Shown piece after piece: positions 17,057 through 25,197 of a stretch of 50,097 nt of DNA. Origin of the DNA: an uncultured Eubacteriales bacterium (GTDB lineage Bacteria > Bacillota > Clostridia > Oscillospirales > CAJFTT01); assembly GCA_949284545.1 (NCBI GenBank), contig CASDVX010000099.1:1-50097 (forward strand), given 5' to 3'. The notes below the pieces were generated by a model. The model searched no databases. It had not been told where the DNA came from and saw nothing but the letters and a program-made list of their open reading frames with translations. A program made the translations under genes and the position numbers. Position 1 is the first letter of the stretch; each line of letters starts with the position of its first letter.

Positions 17057-17233
17057 ATGTCACCGAAGGAACTACTCTATATCGAGGACGCTCTCGGACA
17101 TGAGCAGCAGATGAAAAAATCGTGCTGCGACTTTGCCTCTCAGCTCCAGGACGCGGAGCTGAAGAATTTTGTACAGGGCCTTTGCGGCCGCCACCAGAAG
17201 ACTTTTGACGGGTTTTTCGGTTTGCTGGGATGA
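17057..17233 (+). CDS. Small spore coat-like protein, first of a pair
   Basis: A 58-residue protein starting MSPKELLYIEDALGHEQQMK, with AAAGGGA at 17043-17049 as ribosome site. It is helical and carries ELLYIEDALGHE followed by CCDFASQL and FVQGLCGRH, the pattern of short coat-protein relatives that Clostridia encode directly before a CotF-domain protein. The next gene, 39 bases downstream, is that CotF-like protein, which supports the assignment. There is no signal peptide, so it would be a mother-cell product assembled onto the spore. I could not identify a convincing sporulation-sigma promoter. The region upstream is shared with the divergent his operon. Confidence 0.75.
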   Translation: MSPKELLYIEDALGHEQQMKKSCCDFASQLQDAELKNFVQGLCGRHQKTFDGFFGLLG

Positions 17234-17272
17234 CCTGCTGCCGGAGCAATAACAGAGGAAAGGAAGAATAAA

Positions 17273-17518
17273 ATGGACGACAGAACAATAATGGACAATA
17301 TCCTGTCGGCGACCAAGGGCGCCTGCGACCTGATGATGCACGGGGCTATCGAATCGTCGACGCCGGAGGTACACGGTAAATTCAAGCAGGCTTTTGATGA
17401 GACGCTCTGTATGCAGAATGAAATATATTCCGTTATGGCCCAAAAGGGATGGTACCCCGCACAGCAGGCGGAGCAGCAGAAAATAGACGCGGCGAAGCGC
17501 AAGTTTTCGGCGCAGTAA
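17273..17518 (+). CDS. CotF-family spore coat protein
   Basis: An 81-residue protein of the Coat_F family. The core motif is LMMHGAIESSTPEVHGKF, then ETLCMQNEIYSVMAQKGWYP, with the usual tail AEQQKIDAAKRKFS. GAGGAAAGG at 17255-17263 is the ribosome site. Proteins of this type form a helical hairpin and are found in the spore coat of Bacillus and Clostridia; they may be ferritin-like in fold. It is paired with the 58-residue gene upstream and followed by a terminator, giving a two-gene unit. This is the clearest indication in the window that the organism forms, or descends from, spore formers. Confidence 0.9.
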   Translation: MDDRTIMDNILSATKGACDLMMHGAIESSTPEVHGKFKQAFDETLCMQNEIYSVMAQKGWYPAQQAEQQKIDAAKRKFSAQ

Positions 17519-17524
17519 AGCAGG

Positions 17525-17553
17525 TTCCCCGCAAAAAAGCGGGGAATTTTCTT
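17525..17553 (+). terminator. Intrinsic terminator after the coat gene pair
   Basis: TTCCCCGC (17525-17532) pairs with GCGGGGAA (17539-17546) across an AAAAAA loop, followed by TTTTCTT. The stop codon of the CotF gene is seven bases upstream. The remaining 17554-17730 stretch shows no gene. Confidence 0.92.
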
Positions 17554-17733
17554 ATTCCGGGGGCGAACGGCTTTGCCCGTACGGGGCAGGCGGCGTTCCC
17601 GACGGGGGGCCGTGAAAGAGGACGCACACGAACCGGCAGCCGCCGCAGGGAAGCGTCCGGACCGTGCGCGGCGTCGGCCGCCGTCACACCTCCCGGCGTA
17701 AGTGTCCGAAATGTGAAAAACTCGTCAAAACCC

Positions 17734-17762
17734 TTGTGTGCGAAGGAAGTGTGTAGTATAAT
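17734..17762 (+). promoter_or_regulatory. Promoter of the desulfurase-thiI unit
   Basis: TTGTGT (17734-17739), a 17-base spacer, and a perfect TATAAT (17757-17762). It lies 36 bases before the desulfurase ATG. The -35 is weak, the -10 ideal. Confidence 0.6.
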
Positions 17763-17797
17763 AAAGCGGATATTGCAAATTTAACGGGGAATGGCAA

Positions 17798-18931
17798 ATG
17801 ATATATTTTGACAACAGCTCTACCACGGCGCCGTCTCAGGCGGCCATAGACGCCGTAAAGGGCATGCTTGTAAATTTTGGTAACCCGTCGTCACTCCACA
17901 GGCTCGGGGCGGCGGCCCAGACGGAGATGGACGAGGCCCGCGAGGCCGTGGCCGGCGCGGTGGGGGCCTCCCCGTCGGAGATATTTTTCACAAGCGGGGG
18001 CACGGAGGCAAACAACACCGCGATAACCGGAGGCGCGGCGGCGCGCCGGCGCAGGGGAAACAAGATAGTGATCACGGCCGTGGAGCATGATTCCGTGCTG
18101 ATGCCCGCCAAAAACTTGGAATCCGCCGGGTTTCGCGTGGAGACCGTCGCGCCCGGACAGGACGGGACGATTGATCCGTCGGCTTTTGAACGGGCGGTGG
18201 ACGGGGACACCGTGCTTGTATCCTGTATGATGGTGAATAACGAGACGGGAGCCGTTTTCCCCGTGGAAAAGCTCAGAGACATAGTCGTCAGGGCGGGCGC
18301 ACCGGCGCTGATACACGTGGACGCGGTGCAGGCGCTGGGCAAGCTGAGAATATCGGTACAGGATATCGGATGCGATATGATGACGCTTTCCGCCCATAAG
18401 ATACACGGCATAAAGGGCTGCGGGGCATTGTACGTAAAAAAAGGAGTGACGGTGCGTCCCTTCATGCTGGGCGGAGGTCAGGAAAGGGGCTTCAGAGCCG
18501 GCACCGAGGCCACGGCGGCCATAGCCGCGTTCGGAGCCGCGTGCAGGGAACTCAATCCGGCGGAGGACGCGGCAAAAATGCTGGAGGTCAAGGAAGAGCT
18601 CCTGCGCGGGCTTGCCGGGATACCTCAGGTAATAGTGAATTCGCCCGGGCTGTCGGCGCCGCACATAATAAACTTTTCCGTGCCGGGTTACCGCAGCGAG
18701 ACGCTGCTCCACGCCTTTGAGGCCCGGGACATATACGTATCGTCCGGGTCGGCGTGCAAAAAAGGGGCGCTGAGCCACGTGCTCATTGCACAGGGCCTTT
18801 CGAGGGAACGGGCGGACAGCGCGGTGAGAGTCAGCCTCTGCAGGGACAACACGCCGGATGAGGCGGCGCGCTTCATCGCCGCTCTTAAGGAGATAATATC
18901 GACGGTGGCGCATGTGAGGGCGAGGTCCTGA
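17798..18931 (+). CDS. Cysteine desulfurase (NifS/IscS family), paired with thiI
   Basis: A 377-residue class V PLP enzyme. MIYFDNSSTT at the start, FTSGGTEANN, the PLP-pocket HVDAVQALG, SAHKIHGIKG with the Schiff-base Lys at 201, and SSGSACKKG with the persulfide-carrying Cys at 320. The RFRAGTE-like GFRAGTEA segment is also present. It removes sulfur from cysteine and passes it on as persulfide. The next gene is thiI, 41 bases downstream, and in Bacillus the equivalent pair (NifZ with ThiI) makes 4-thiouridine in tRNA, so a tRNA-thiolation role is more likely than iron-sulfur assembly. No iscU or sufU lies nearby. A TATAAT promoter precedes the gene. Confidence 0.92.
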   Translation: MIYFDNSSTTAPSQAAIDAVKGMLVNFGNPSSLHRLGAAAQTEMDEAREAVAGAVGASPSEIFFTSGGTEANNTAITGGAAARRRRGNKIVITAVEHDSVLMPAKNLESAGFRVETVAPGQDGTIDPSAFERAVDGDTVLVSCMMVNNETGAVFPVEKLRDIVVRAGAPALIHVDAVQALGKLRISVQDIGCDMMTLSAHKIHGIKGCGALYVKKGVTVRPFMLGGGQERGFRAGTEATAAIAAFGAACRELNPAEDAAKMLEVKEELLRGLAGIPQVIVNSPGLSAPHIINFSVPGYRSETLLHAFEARDIYVSSGSACKKGALSHVLIAQGLSRERADSAVRVSLCRDNTPDEAARFIAALKEIISTVAHVRARS

Positions 18932-18972
18932 AGGCGCTTTGCGGAACACAGCACATAGGAAAGAGCGAGGAT

Positions 18973-20151
18973 ATGAAAGAAGTAATACTGATAAAAAACG
19001 GCGAGCTCGCATTGAAGGGCCTCAACCGGAGCACCTTTGAAAACATGATGATGACGGATATACGCCGGCGAATAGAAAAATGCGGAAAATTTTCCGTTAC
19101 TTCGTCCCAGTCCACCGTGACGGTGTCTCCGGAAGACGGGTCGGCGGACATACGCTCGGCTTATGAGAACATCATGAGGGTTTTCGGTATAGCCGCGGTT
19201 TGTCGCTGCGCGGTGTGCGAAAAGGACATGGACAGCATATGCCGCACCGCTGAGGAATATTTGAAAGACAGGCTGACGAGGGCCGAAACATTCAAGGTGG
19301 AAGCCAAACGGGCGGACAAAAGGTTCCCGTTGAAGTCTCCGCAGATATGCGAAAACGCGGGAGAATACATACTGAACGCTTTCCCGGGCATAAGGGTGGA
19401 CGTGCATAATCCGGATGTTACAGTACACGTTGAGATAAGAGAAAGGGAAGCGTACATACACGCGGGCCTGGAGCCGGGCGCAGGAGGTATGCCGGCAGGC
19501 TCCAACGGCAGGGCGCTGTTGCTGCTGTCCGGCGGGATAGACTCGCCCGTAGCAGGGTGGATGATGGCAAAGCGCGGCGTAAGCATAACCGCCGTTCATT
19601 TCATGAGCCCGCCGTACACCGGCGAAAGGGCAAAGATGAAGGTCGAGAGTCTTTGCCGCAAGCTTGCCGGCTTCTGCGGCAGAGTGAGACTGTACGAGGT
19701 GGGTTTTACGGAGATACAGGAAAGGCTGCGCGACAGCTGTCCGGAGGAGATATTCACCGTGCTCATGAGAAGGCTCATGATGAAAGTTGCGTCGCAGATA
19801 GCAGAAAAGGCGCACTGCAAGGCGCTGATAACCGGCGAGAGCATAGGTCAGGTGGCCAGTCAGACCATGGACGCGCTGGTGTGTACGGACGCGGCGGTCT
19901 CCATGCCGGTTTTCAGACCGCTGATAGGTATGGACAAGGAAGAGATAGTGCGCATAGCCAGAAAGATAGATACTTTTGACACATCAATTCTCCCGTATGA
20001 GGATTGTTGCACGGTGTTCACGCCGAAGCATCCGAAGACCCGCCCCGTGCTTGCCGACGTTATAAGAGCCGAGGAAGAGGCGGGGGACTGGGCGCAGATG
20101 ATAATAGACGCGGCGGACGGAGCGGCCGTAGCGGAATACAGCTGCTTCTGA
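18973..20151 (+). CDS. thiI: tRNA 4-thiouridine synthetase ThiI (no rhodanese domain)
   Basis: A 392-residue protein. Residues about 1-70 are the ferredoxin-like N-terminal region with KNGELALKGLNR, and about 60-165 are the THUMP tRNA-binding domain. The ATP pyrophosphatase domain carries the PP-loop LLSGGIDSP at 185-192. ITGESIGQVASQTMDAL and the C-terminal CCTVFTPKHPKTRP are also family features. The rhodanese domain of the Escherichia coli enzyme is absent, as usual in Firmicutes, so sulfur must come straight from a desulfurase, which is encoded just upstream. It modifies uridine 8 of tRNA and may serve thiamine synthesis as well. The fusion gene follows after 49 bases. Confidence 0.95.
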   Translation: MKEVILIKNGELALKGLNRSTFENMMMTDIRRRIEKCGKFSVTSSQSTVTVSPEDGSADIRSAYENIMRVFGIAAVCRCAVCEKDMDSICRTAEEYLKDRLTRAETFKVEAKRADKRFPLKSPQICENAGEYILNAFPGIRVDVHNPDVTVHVEIREREAYIHAGLEPGAGGMPAGSNGRALLLLSGGIDSPVAGWMMAKRGVSITAVHFMSPPYTGERAKMKVESLCRKLAGFCGRVRLYEVGFTEIQERLRDSCPEEIFTVLMRRLMMKVASQIAEKAHCKALITGESIGQVASQTMDALVCTDAAVSMPVFRPLIGMDKEEIVRIARKIDTFDTSILPYEDCCTVFTPKHPKTRPVLADVIRAEEEAGDWAQMIIDAADGAAVAEYSCF

Positions 20152-20200
20152 TGTGCATGCGGAGCCGTGAGGCCTGAGACTGGAAAGGAGTGTTCGGCAG

Positions 20201-22924
20201 ATGTCGGTAGAATATACCATGAATATCGGACTTTTCGGAGTGCCGGGAGACGAAGCCCTGCTCACCGCGAAGGGAGACGGGCAGGACGGCGCCGATATCC
20301 GGGCGGAATCGGGCGAGATGGTGACCTCCGTGACCGTCACGGCCGAAGCGGAGACGGAAGATGAAGCCAAGCGGATATGCGGCGCGGCGGCGGACCGTCT
20401 TGAGGCTGCATACGGGCAGAAGGTGTTTACCAGGGAGTACGGGACGTTGTGGAACACGGCGGTGTCCGAATGCCTGAAAAACGGCTCGACTTTCGCTCTG
20501 GCGGAATCCTGCACCGGCGGACTTATATCGAAAATGGTGACCGATGTCCCGGGAGCGAGCGGCGCGTTCAAATTGGGGGTGGTGGCTTATCACCCGGAGG
20601 CCAAGCGGGACGTGCTGGGAGTGCATGAGGAAACGCTTGAGAAAAAAGGCGTTGTAAGCGCTGAGACCGCGGCGGAAATGGCCGAGGGAGTGAGGATGCG
20701 CGCAGGCAGCTCGCTGGGCATCGGAGTGACGGGCTTTGCAGGCCCGGGCGGCGGAGAGAAGAATGAGCAGGGAAAGGTTTTTATAAGCCTCAGCGACGGC
20801 AATACCGCGTATACTCGCCGTATCGACTTGCCGGGCGCATCCAGGGGCGCGGTCAGGCGCACGGCGACCCTCAACGCGCTTGACATGATAAGGCTTTACG
20901 CTCAGGGGCACCGGGAAGGGATAGGAACCCCGGTACAGGCCCCGTCCGTTGCGGGCGTCGTGGCAGGTAAAGCCGCATCCAAAAAAAAGCCGCCTCTTTA
21001 CAAACGTTTTATCGGCTTTTTCACGGAGTTCCCCAAAGACCCGGCGAAGGAAAAAATAAGGAAGCTCGTGTTGTGCGCTGCCATTGCCGTGATGTGCTAC
21101 GCGGGCTTTCAGCTGGCAAGCGGAGCGTATTTTTACCTGGCAAACAGCATGACCGAGGGGCACATAAGCAACCTTATAAATCAGGGTAACGACCTTACCG
21201 ATGACGAGAGAAACGATCTGATCGGCGAACTCGAGGGCGAGGGTGTGGACGTGCCCGACGAGATACAGAATTGGGCGCTGCTGCTTCTTAAAAACAACCC
21301 CGACCTTGTGGGGAGGGTACAGATAACCACATCCGACGGCAGCAAGCTTATAGATCAGGTTGTGGTTCAGGGAAGCGACAATGAGGAGTACCTCAAAAAA
21401 GACTTTTTCGGCAACTACAACACCATGGGATGCGTGTTCATGGATTCCAGATGCGATCCTGCCGGCGAAAGTATGAACACAATAATCTACGGCCATTCCA
21501 CAAAACGGGTGGATAAGATATTTAATGGGCTTCAGCAGTACAAGAGTCTTGATTTCCTCAACGAAAATCCGCTTATAACCTACAGCACTCTCACGGAGGA
21601 AAGTGTTTACAAGATATTTGCGGTTATGATAATAAATACCAACGAGGCTCAGGGGGAGACTTTTTCCGGGTGCTATTACACCGGCACGTCTGTTTTTTCC
21701 AATATGGAAGCCATACGGGACCGTTCCATGTACGACACGACCGTTACGGTCAACGCGGCCGACAAGATACTCACCCTGTCAACCTGCACCTTTGAGATGG
21801 ACGATCTGAGACTTGTGGTCATGGCCAGGAAGCTGCGGGAGGGCGAAAGCCTTGAGGTGGAGCCGGCGTCGAACAACCCGGATACCGTATACTTTGACGC
21901 ATGGTATAAGGAATACGATATCGATGGGCCTACGACTTCCGGCGGTACATCGTCCGAAGGTACAACTTCCGGCGGCGCGTCGTCCGGCGAGGTATCTTCC
22001 GGAGAAGAAGGAAGATTTGATCTGTTTGATATGTCCATATCCTGCAAGGCCGCCTCGTCTTCAGGCAACAGGACCAGCATTAAGGTGTACGTGCCGTATA
22101 TAACCGACTTTGATTTTGACTGCACCGTAGGCATAGCGGAAAAGCCGGAGAACGGCAGCATAAGCGTGCTTTCATCGGACAACACGGTGACATACAGTCC
22201 GAAAGTCGGTTTCTCCGGCGTGGATACGTTCGTGCTGTCCTTAAACGACAGCAGCGGCTTCAGATACGACACAGCCACGGTGACTGTATATGTGGGCGTG
22301 GAACAGCAGACGGGGGTTATCCTCAACAAGGAAAGCATAAGCCTGTCAGTGTCCGCAGGAGCCACCGGCACGTGCCAGATATCTGCGTCGTCCGTGTCGG
22401 GCGGGGACCTGCAATATATACTTGTGGAGGGCGAAGGACTTTATTCCGGTACAGCATCCGTGGACGAAACCGGTAAAGTAACGTATACATCCACGTCAGA
22501 CGAGCGGTGGGCGGATACGGTAAAGGTAGCCATAGTTGACGAAACCGGTTCCGCGAGGGTGGCGGTGATAAACGTAAACAGCGGCCGTCCGTTTGAAACC
22601 GACCAGCACCCGGAAACCAGCAGACCGGACGCATCCGAGCCGGAAGATGAACCTGCGTCGTCCACGGTTTCCGGCAGCGGGACGTCTTCAGGCTCACAGA
22701 CTGTCGTTTCCGATGTCACACCTGAAGGCACGTCGTCGGAAACAGAGACCGATCCCGATGAGACCTCCTCCGGTACGGAGTCCGGCGGCGAAACATCCGT
22801 TACCGTCTCCGAAGATCAGCCGGAGATAACGTCGTCGGTGTCGTCTTCGGATCAGGCGCCGGAGGATACGTCCTCCTATCAAAGCACGGAGCCCGGCGCG
22901 TCACAGGCGTCGTCAGTTTCGTGA
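20201..22924 (+). CDS. CinA/PncC-domain - class B sortase fusion membrane protein with Ig-like tail
   Basis: A 907-residue protein with GGAG ten bases before the ATG. Residues about 40-85 resemble the KH-like segment of CinA; 85-235 are the CinA C-terminal amidase domain (PncC), with LAESCTGGL at 100-108, VVAYHPEAK, and VTGFAGPGGG at 176-185. The N-terminal MoeA/MocF-like half of CinA is missing. A basic linker (250-288, SKKKPPLYKR) leads to a membrane helix at about 288-312. Residues about 370-550 are a class B sortase: the catalytic His at 432 in IIYGHST, Cys at 529 in TLSTC, and Arg at 537 in DDLRLVV. A Thr/Ser/Gly linker (577-602) and an Ig/cadherin-like domain follow (about 640-700, NGSISVLSSDNTVTYSPKVG), then a second beta domain and a Ser/Thr/Glu tail from 800. 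Topology would put CinA inside and sortase outside. There is no internal stop or clear internal ribosome site at the junction, so the fusion looks real. An A8 run in the linker (near 20981) is a possible slippage site. Confidence 0.88.
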   Translation: MSVEYTMNIGLFGVPGDEALLTAKGDGQDGADIRAESGEMVTSVTVTAEAETEDEAKRICGAAADRLEAAYGQKVFTREYGTLWNTAVSECLKNGSTFALAESCTGGLISKMVTDVPGASGAFKLGVVAYHPEAKRDVLGVHEETLEKKGVVSAETAAEMAEGVRMRAGSSLGIGVTGFAGPGGGEKNEQGKVFISLSDGNTAYTRRIDLPGASRGAVRRTATLNALDMIRLYAQGHREGIGTPVQAPSVAGVVAGKAASKKKPPLYKRFIGFFTEFPKDPAKEKIRKLVLCAAIAVMCYAGFQLASGAYFYLANSMTEGHISNLINQGNDLTDDERNDLIGELEGEGVDVPDEIQNWALLLLKNNPDLVGRVQITTSDGSKLIDQVVVQGSDNEEYLKKDFFGNYNTMGCVFMDSRCDPAGESMNTIIYGHSTKRVDKIFNGLQQYKSLDFLNENPLITYSTLTEESVYKIFAVMIINTNEAQGETFSGCYYTGTSVFSNMEAIRDRSMYDTTVTVNAADKILTLSTCTFEMDDLRLVVMARKLREGESLEVEPASNNPDTVYFDAWYKEYDIDGPTTSGGTSSEGTTSGGASSGEVSSGEEGRFDLFDMSISCKAASSSGNRTSIKVYVPYITDFDFDCTVGIAEKPENGSISVLSSDNTVTYSPKVGFSGVDTFVLSLNDSSGFRYDTATVTVYVGVEQQTGVILNKESISLSVSAGATGTCQISASSVSGGDLQYILVEGEGLYSGTASVDETGKVTYTSTSDERWADTVKVAIVDETGSARVAVINVNSGRPFETDQHPETSRPDASEPEDEPASSTVSGSGTSSGSQTVVSDVTPEGTSSETETDPDETSSGTESGGETSVTVSEDQPEITSSVSSSDQAPEDTSSYQSTEPGASQASSVS

Positions 22925-23027
22925 AACCGGGTTTACCAAACGAACCCGCGCGGCTTTTGCATGGGGTCAGCCGAAAACAGACCCCGGGGAGTTGTGGCTT
23001 TTTAAAGAGAAAGGAAATGATGTAAAT

Positions 23028-25169
23028 ATGGCGTCACCCGGACATGGCGTGAGAGCGTTGAGCGCGTGTCTGGCAGCGGCGGTCATGGTAACCGTGACCG
23101 CGTCGTGCAGCCTTAACGCGGGAGGGATATTCGCCGGGATATTCGGCGTGGATACCGGAAGTTCACAGGACGGGGAGGATTTTGTGCAGGGTTCGCACAA
23201 TTCCTCGGAGCAGTCTGTCCAGATACCGGACGACGCGGTGGGGCTTGACAGCGACCTGTCGTCTCAGGAGGATATATCGGACCCGTCGGTGCCGCTGAAC
23301 GATGTGGAATTCAAATACGACAAGGCGTACATAGAACTCGGCGCGGCGACGCGTTTAAGATATACTCCCGTGCCTATAGACGGGAACACGTCGGATCTCA
23401 AATGGGTATCATCGGCTCCTGAGATCATATCCGTGTCTAACCGCGGCAAAATAACCGCCAACTCCGGAGGAGTGGCTACCATAACGGTGTATTCCGAAAC
23501 CTATGAAGTCATGAGCACATGCCTTATCTACGTAAGGGGCGAGGCTGAAGAACCCAATGAGTCCATAGAGGGTGAGGACGGCGAAAGCGGACTGATTGCT
23601 CCGCCGTCCGGCGACGGGGAAACAGTGCCTCCCGACGGTTCAGGCGGGACAAGCTCAGGCGGAACCAGCTCAGGCGGGACAAGCTCAAGCGGAACCAGCT
23701 CGGGTGGGACAAGCTCGGGCGGAACCAGCTCGGGCGGAACCAGCTCGGGCGGGACAAGCTCGGGCGGGACAAGCTCAAGCGGAACAAGCTCAGGCGGGAC
23801 AAGCTCGGGTGGAACCAGCTCAGGCGGGACAAGCTCAGGTGGAACCAGCTCGGGTGGAACCAGCTCAGGTGGTACAAGCTCGGGCGGAACCAGCTCAGGC
23901 GGAACCAGCTCAGGTGGAACCAGCTCAGGCGGGACAAGCTCGGGCGGAACCAGCTCAGGCGGGACAAGCTCAAGCGGAACCAGCTCGGGCGGAACCGGCT
24001 CAGGCGGAGTGAGCTCGGGAATAGTGGACAGCAACGATGAGGACGACGATTACGATTTTGATAATACAAAGCTGCTAAACAGCCTGATAAGGGTAAAACA
24101 GCCGGACGGCACGTTTGTGGTATCCAGCATACTTGAATTTGTGGCATTTCACACAGGCCGCGAGATCAGCAGTCAGTTCAGCGACGAGGCCATACGCGCC
24201 CAGGCGGTGACGGTGTACACATACTATATCTGCTATAATATGATAAACGGCGCCACGTACGCAACAAGCGAACACAGGGAACTGCCCATCGACCCGGAAA
24301 CCGGCAGAGTGGTGTTTGACTCGGTGTACAATAAGTTCCCGCAGCGTGACGGCAGCTTTGACAGGCTCATGAGCCTGTGCGCGTCGGTAATAGGACAGAC
24401 GGTGCTTTACAACAATAAACCCATATGCGCGGTGTTTTCCGCGATGAACAGGGGAGCGTCCCAGTGCAACTCGCCCTATTGGAGCAGCTACGTGTACCCA
24501 TATCTGATAAGAGTGGACAGCCCGTGGGACAAGGACGCGCCGGATTACGAGACGACAAAGACTCTGTCGAAAGCCGATGTGCAGCGTATACTGACGGGAA
24601 TATCCCCGTCGCTGGTGCTGCCCACGGACCCGTCGGAGTGGTTTGACGAGATAGAGAGGGATGTGCCGGACGAGGGTTACGTGCTGTATGTTACCATAGG
24701 CGAAAGCTCAATCAAGGGCAGTACGCTCCGCAGCAAGCTGGGGCTTCGTTCCAACTGCTTCTTCGTTGAGTACGACGAGGATACGGAAATGTTCACGTTC
24801 ACTGTTCACGGCTACGGCCACGGGATAGGGATGAGCCAGTGGGGAGCCCAGGGAATGGCGGAAGAAGGATATACGTACGTTACCATACTGCGCCACTACT
24901 ATCAGGGCACTTATGTGGGTTACTATGAACCGTACCTTTATTCAGGCAGCATCGAAGAAAATATAGCGTCTTCAGCGCCTTCCGAGAGCGGCACGGAGTC
25001 CCGCGGTGAAGAGTCACAGGAGGCGACCGATCCTCAGGAGAGCACAGCATATTCCGACAGCGGAATTCAGGTGTCGGGCGAAAACGCATCAGAAAGAGAA
25101 AAGAACACATTGTCCGGAGTTCAGGAGGATGTTACCGCGGACGGTGTGACCCGCGAGCCGGACGAATGA
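23028..25169 (+). CDS. SpoIID/LytB-domain lipoprotein candidate with Ig-like domain and 25 Gly/Ser/Thr repeats
   Basis: A 713-residue protein from the ATG at 23028; AAAGGA is at 23010-23015. An earlier TTG at 22992 would lie before that site. A hydrophobic signal (about 8-26) ends in VTASC, so Cys27 may be lipidated, although the -3 residue is atypical. Residues about 93-173 look like a Big_2 immunoglobulin-like domain (LKWVSSAPEIISVSNRGKIT). Residues 206-330 are 25 five-residue repeats, mainly GGTSS. Residues about 350-645 are a SpoIID/LytB domain with DEAIRAQAVTVYTYY and the diagnostic HGYGHGIGMSQWGAQG. SpoIID is a lytic transglycosylase acting on denuded glycan strands during engulfment; LytB-type relatives act in vegetative cells. 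The extended extracellular architecture suggests a wall-spanning enzyme, not SpoIID itself. It lies 103 bases after the sortase fusion, which has similar linkers. No sorting signal for that sortase is visible at its C-terminus. Confidence 0.85.
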   Translation: MASPGHGVRALSACLAAAVMVTVTASCSLNAGGIFAGIFGVDTGSSQDGEDFVQGSHNSSEQSVQIPDDAVGLDSDLSSQEDISDPSVPLNDVEFKYDKAYIELGAATRLRYTPVPIDGNTSDLKWVSSAPEIISVSNRGKITANSGGVATITVYSETYEVMSTCLIYVRGEAEEPNESIEGEDGESGLIAPPSGDGETVPPDGSGGTSSGGTSSGGTSSSGTSSGGTSSGGTSSGGTSSGGTSSGGTSSSGTSSGGTSSGGTSSGGTSSGGTSSGGTSSGGTSSGGTSSGGTSSGGTSSGGTSSGGTSSGGTSSSGTSSGGTGSGGVSSGIVDSNDEDDDYDFDNTKLLNSLIRVKQPDGTFVVSSILEFVAFHTGREISSQFSDEAIRAQAVTVYTYYICYNMINGATYATSEHRELPIDPETGRVVFDSVYNKFPQRDGSFDRLMSLCASVIGQTVLYNNKPICAVFSAMNRGASQCNSPYWSSYVYPYLIRVDSPWDKDAPDYETTKTLSKADVQRILTGISPSLVLPTDPSEWFDEIERDVPDEGYVLYVTIGESSIKGSTLRSKLGLRSNCFFVEYDEDTEMFTFTVHGYGHGIGMSQWGAQGMAEEGYTYVTILRHYYQGTYVGYYEPYLYSGSIEENIASSAPSESGTESRGEESQEATDPQESTAYSDSGIQVSGENASEREKNTLSGVQEDVTADGVTREPDE
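23643..24017 (+). repeat. 25 tandem 15-base repeats encoding GGTSS
   Basis: Exactly 25 units of 15 bases, typically GGCGGAACCAGCTCA. Most differences between units are synonymous (GGC/GGT, ACA/ACC, TCA/TCG); a few change Gly to Ser at the first residue (units 4, 10 and 23), and the last two units are GGTGS and GGVSS. It forms the flexible linker between the Ig-like and SpoIID domains. Copy number is likely to vary between strains and to be hard to assemble with short reads. Confidence 0.97.
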
Positions 25170-25197
25170 CGCGGGAGATTTGGAGGTCAGTGTTCCG

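Noticed and set aside
20979..20987. The sortase half as a separate gene starting near here
   Set aside because: No ATG, GTG or TTG with a convincing ribosome site in the linker, and the frame is continuous.
22963..22985. GGGGTC/GACCCC hairpin before the SpoIID-like gene as a terminator
   Set aside because: No T-tract follows; it may only be a leader stem.
23643..24017. CRISPR array
   Set aside because: Units are contiguous 15-base coding repeats without spacers.
23524..24147. Minus-strand frames with Pro-Glu-Leu-Val or Ser-Arg-Leu repeats
   Set aside because: They are antisense readings of the GGTSS repeats in the SpoIID-like gene.
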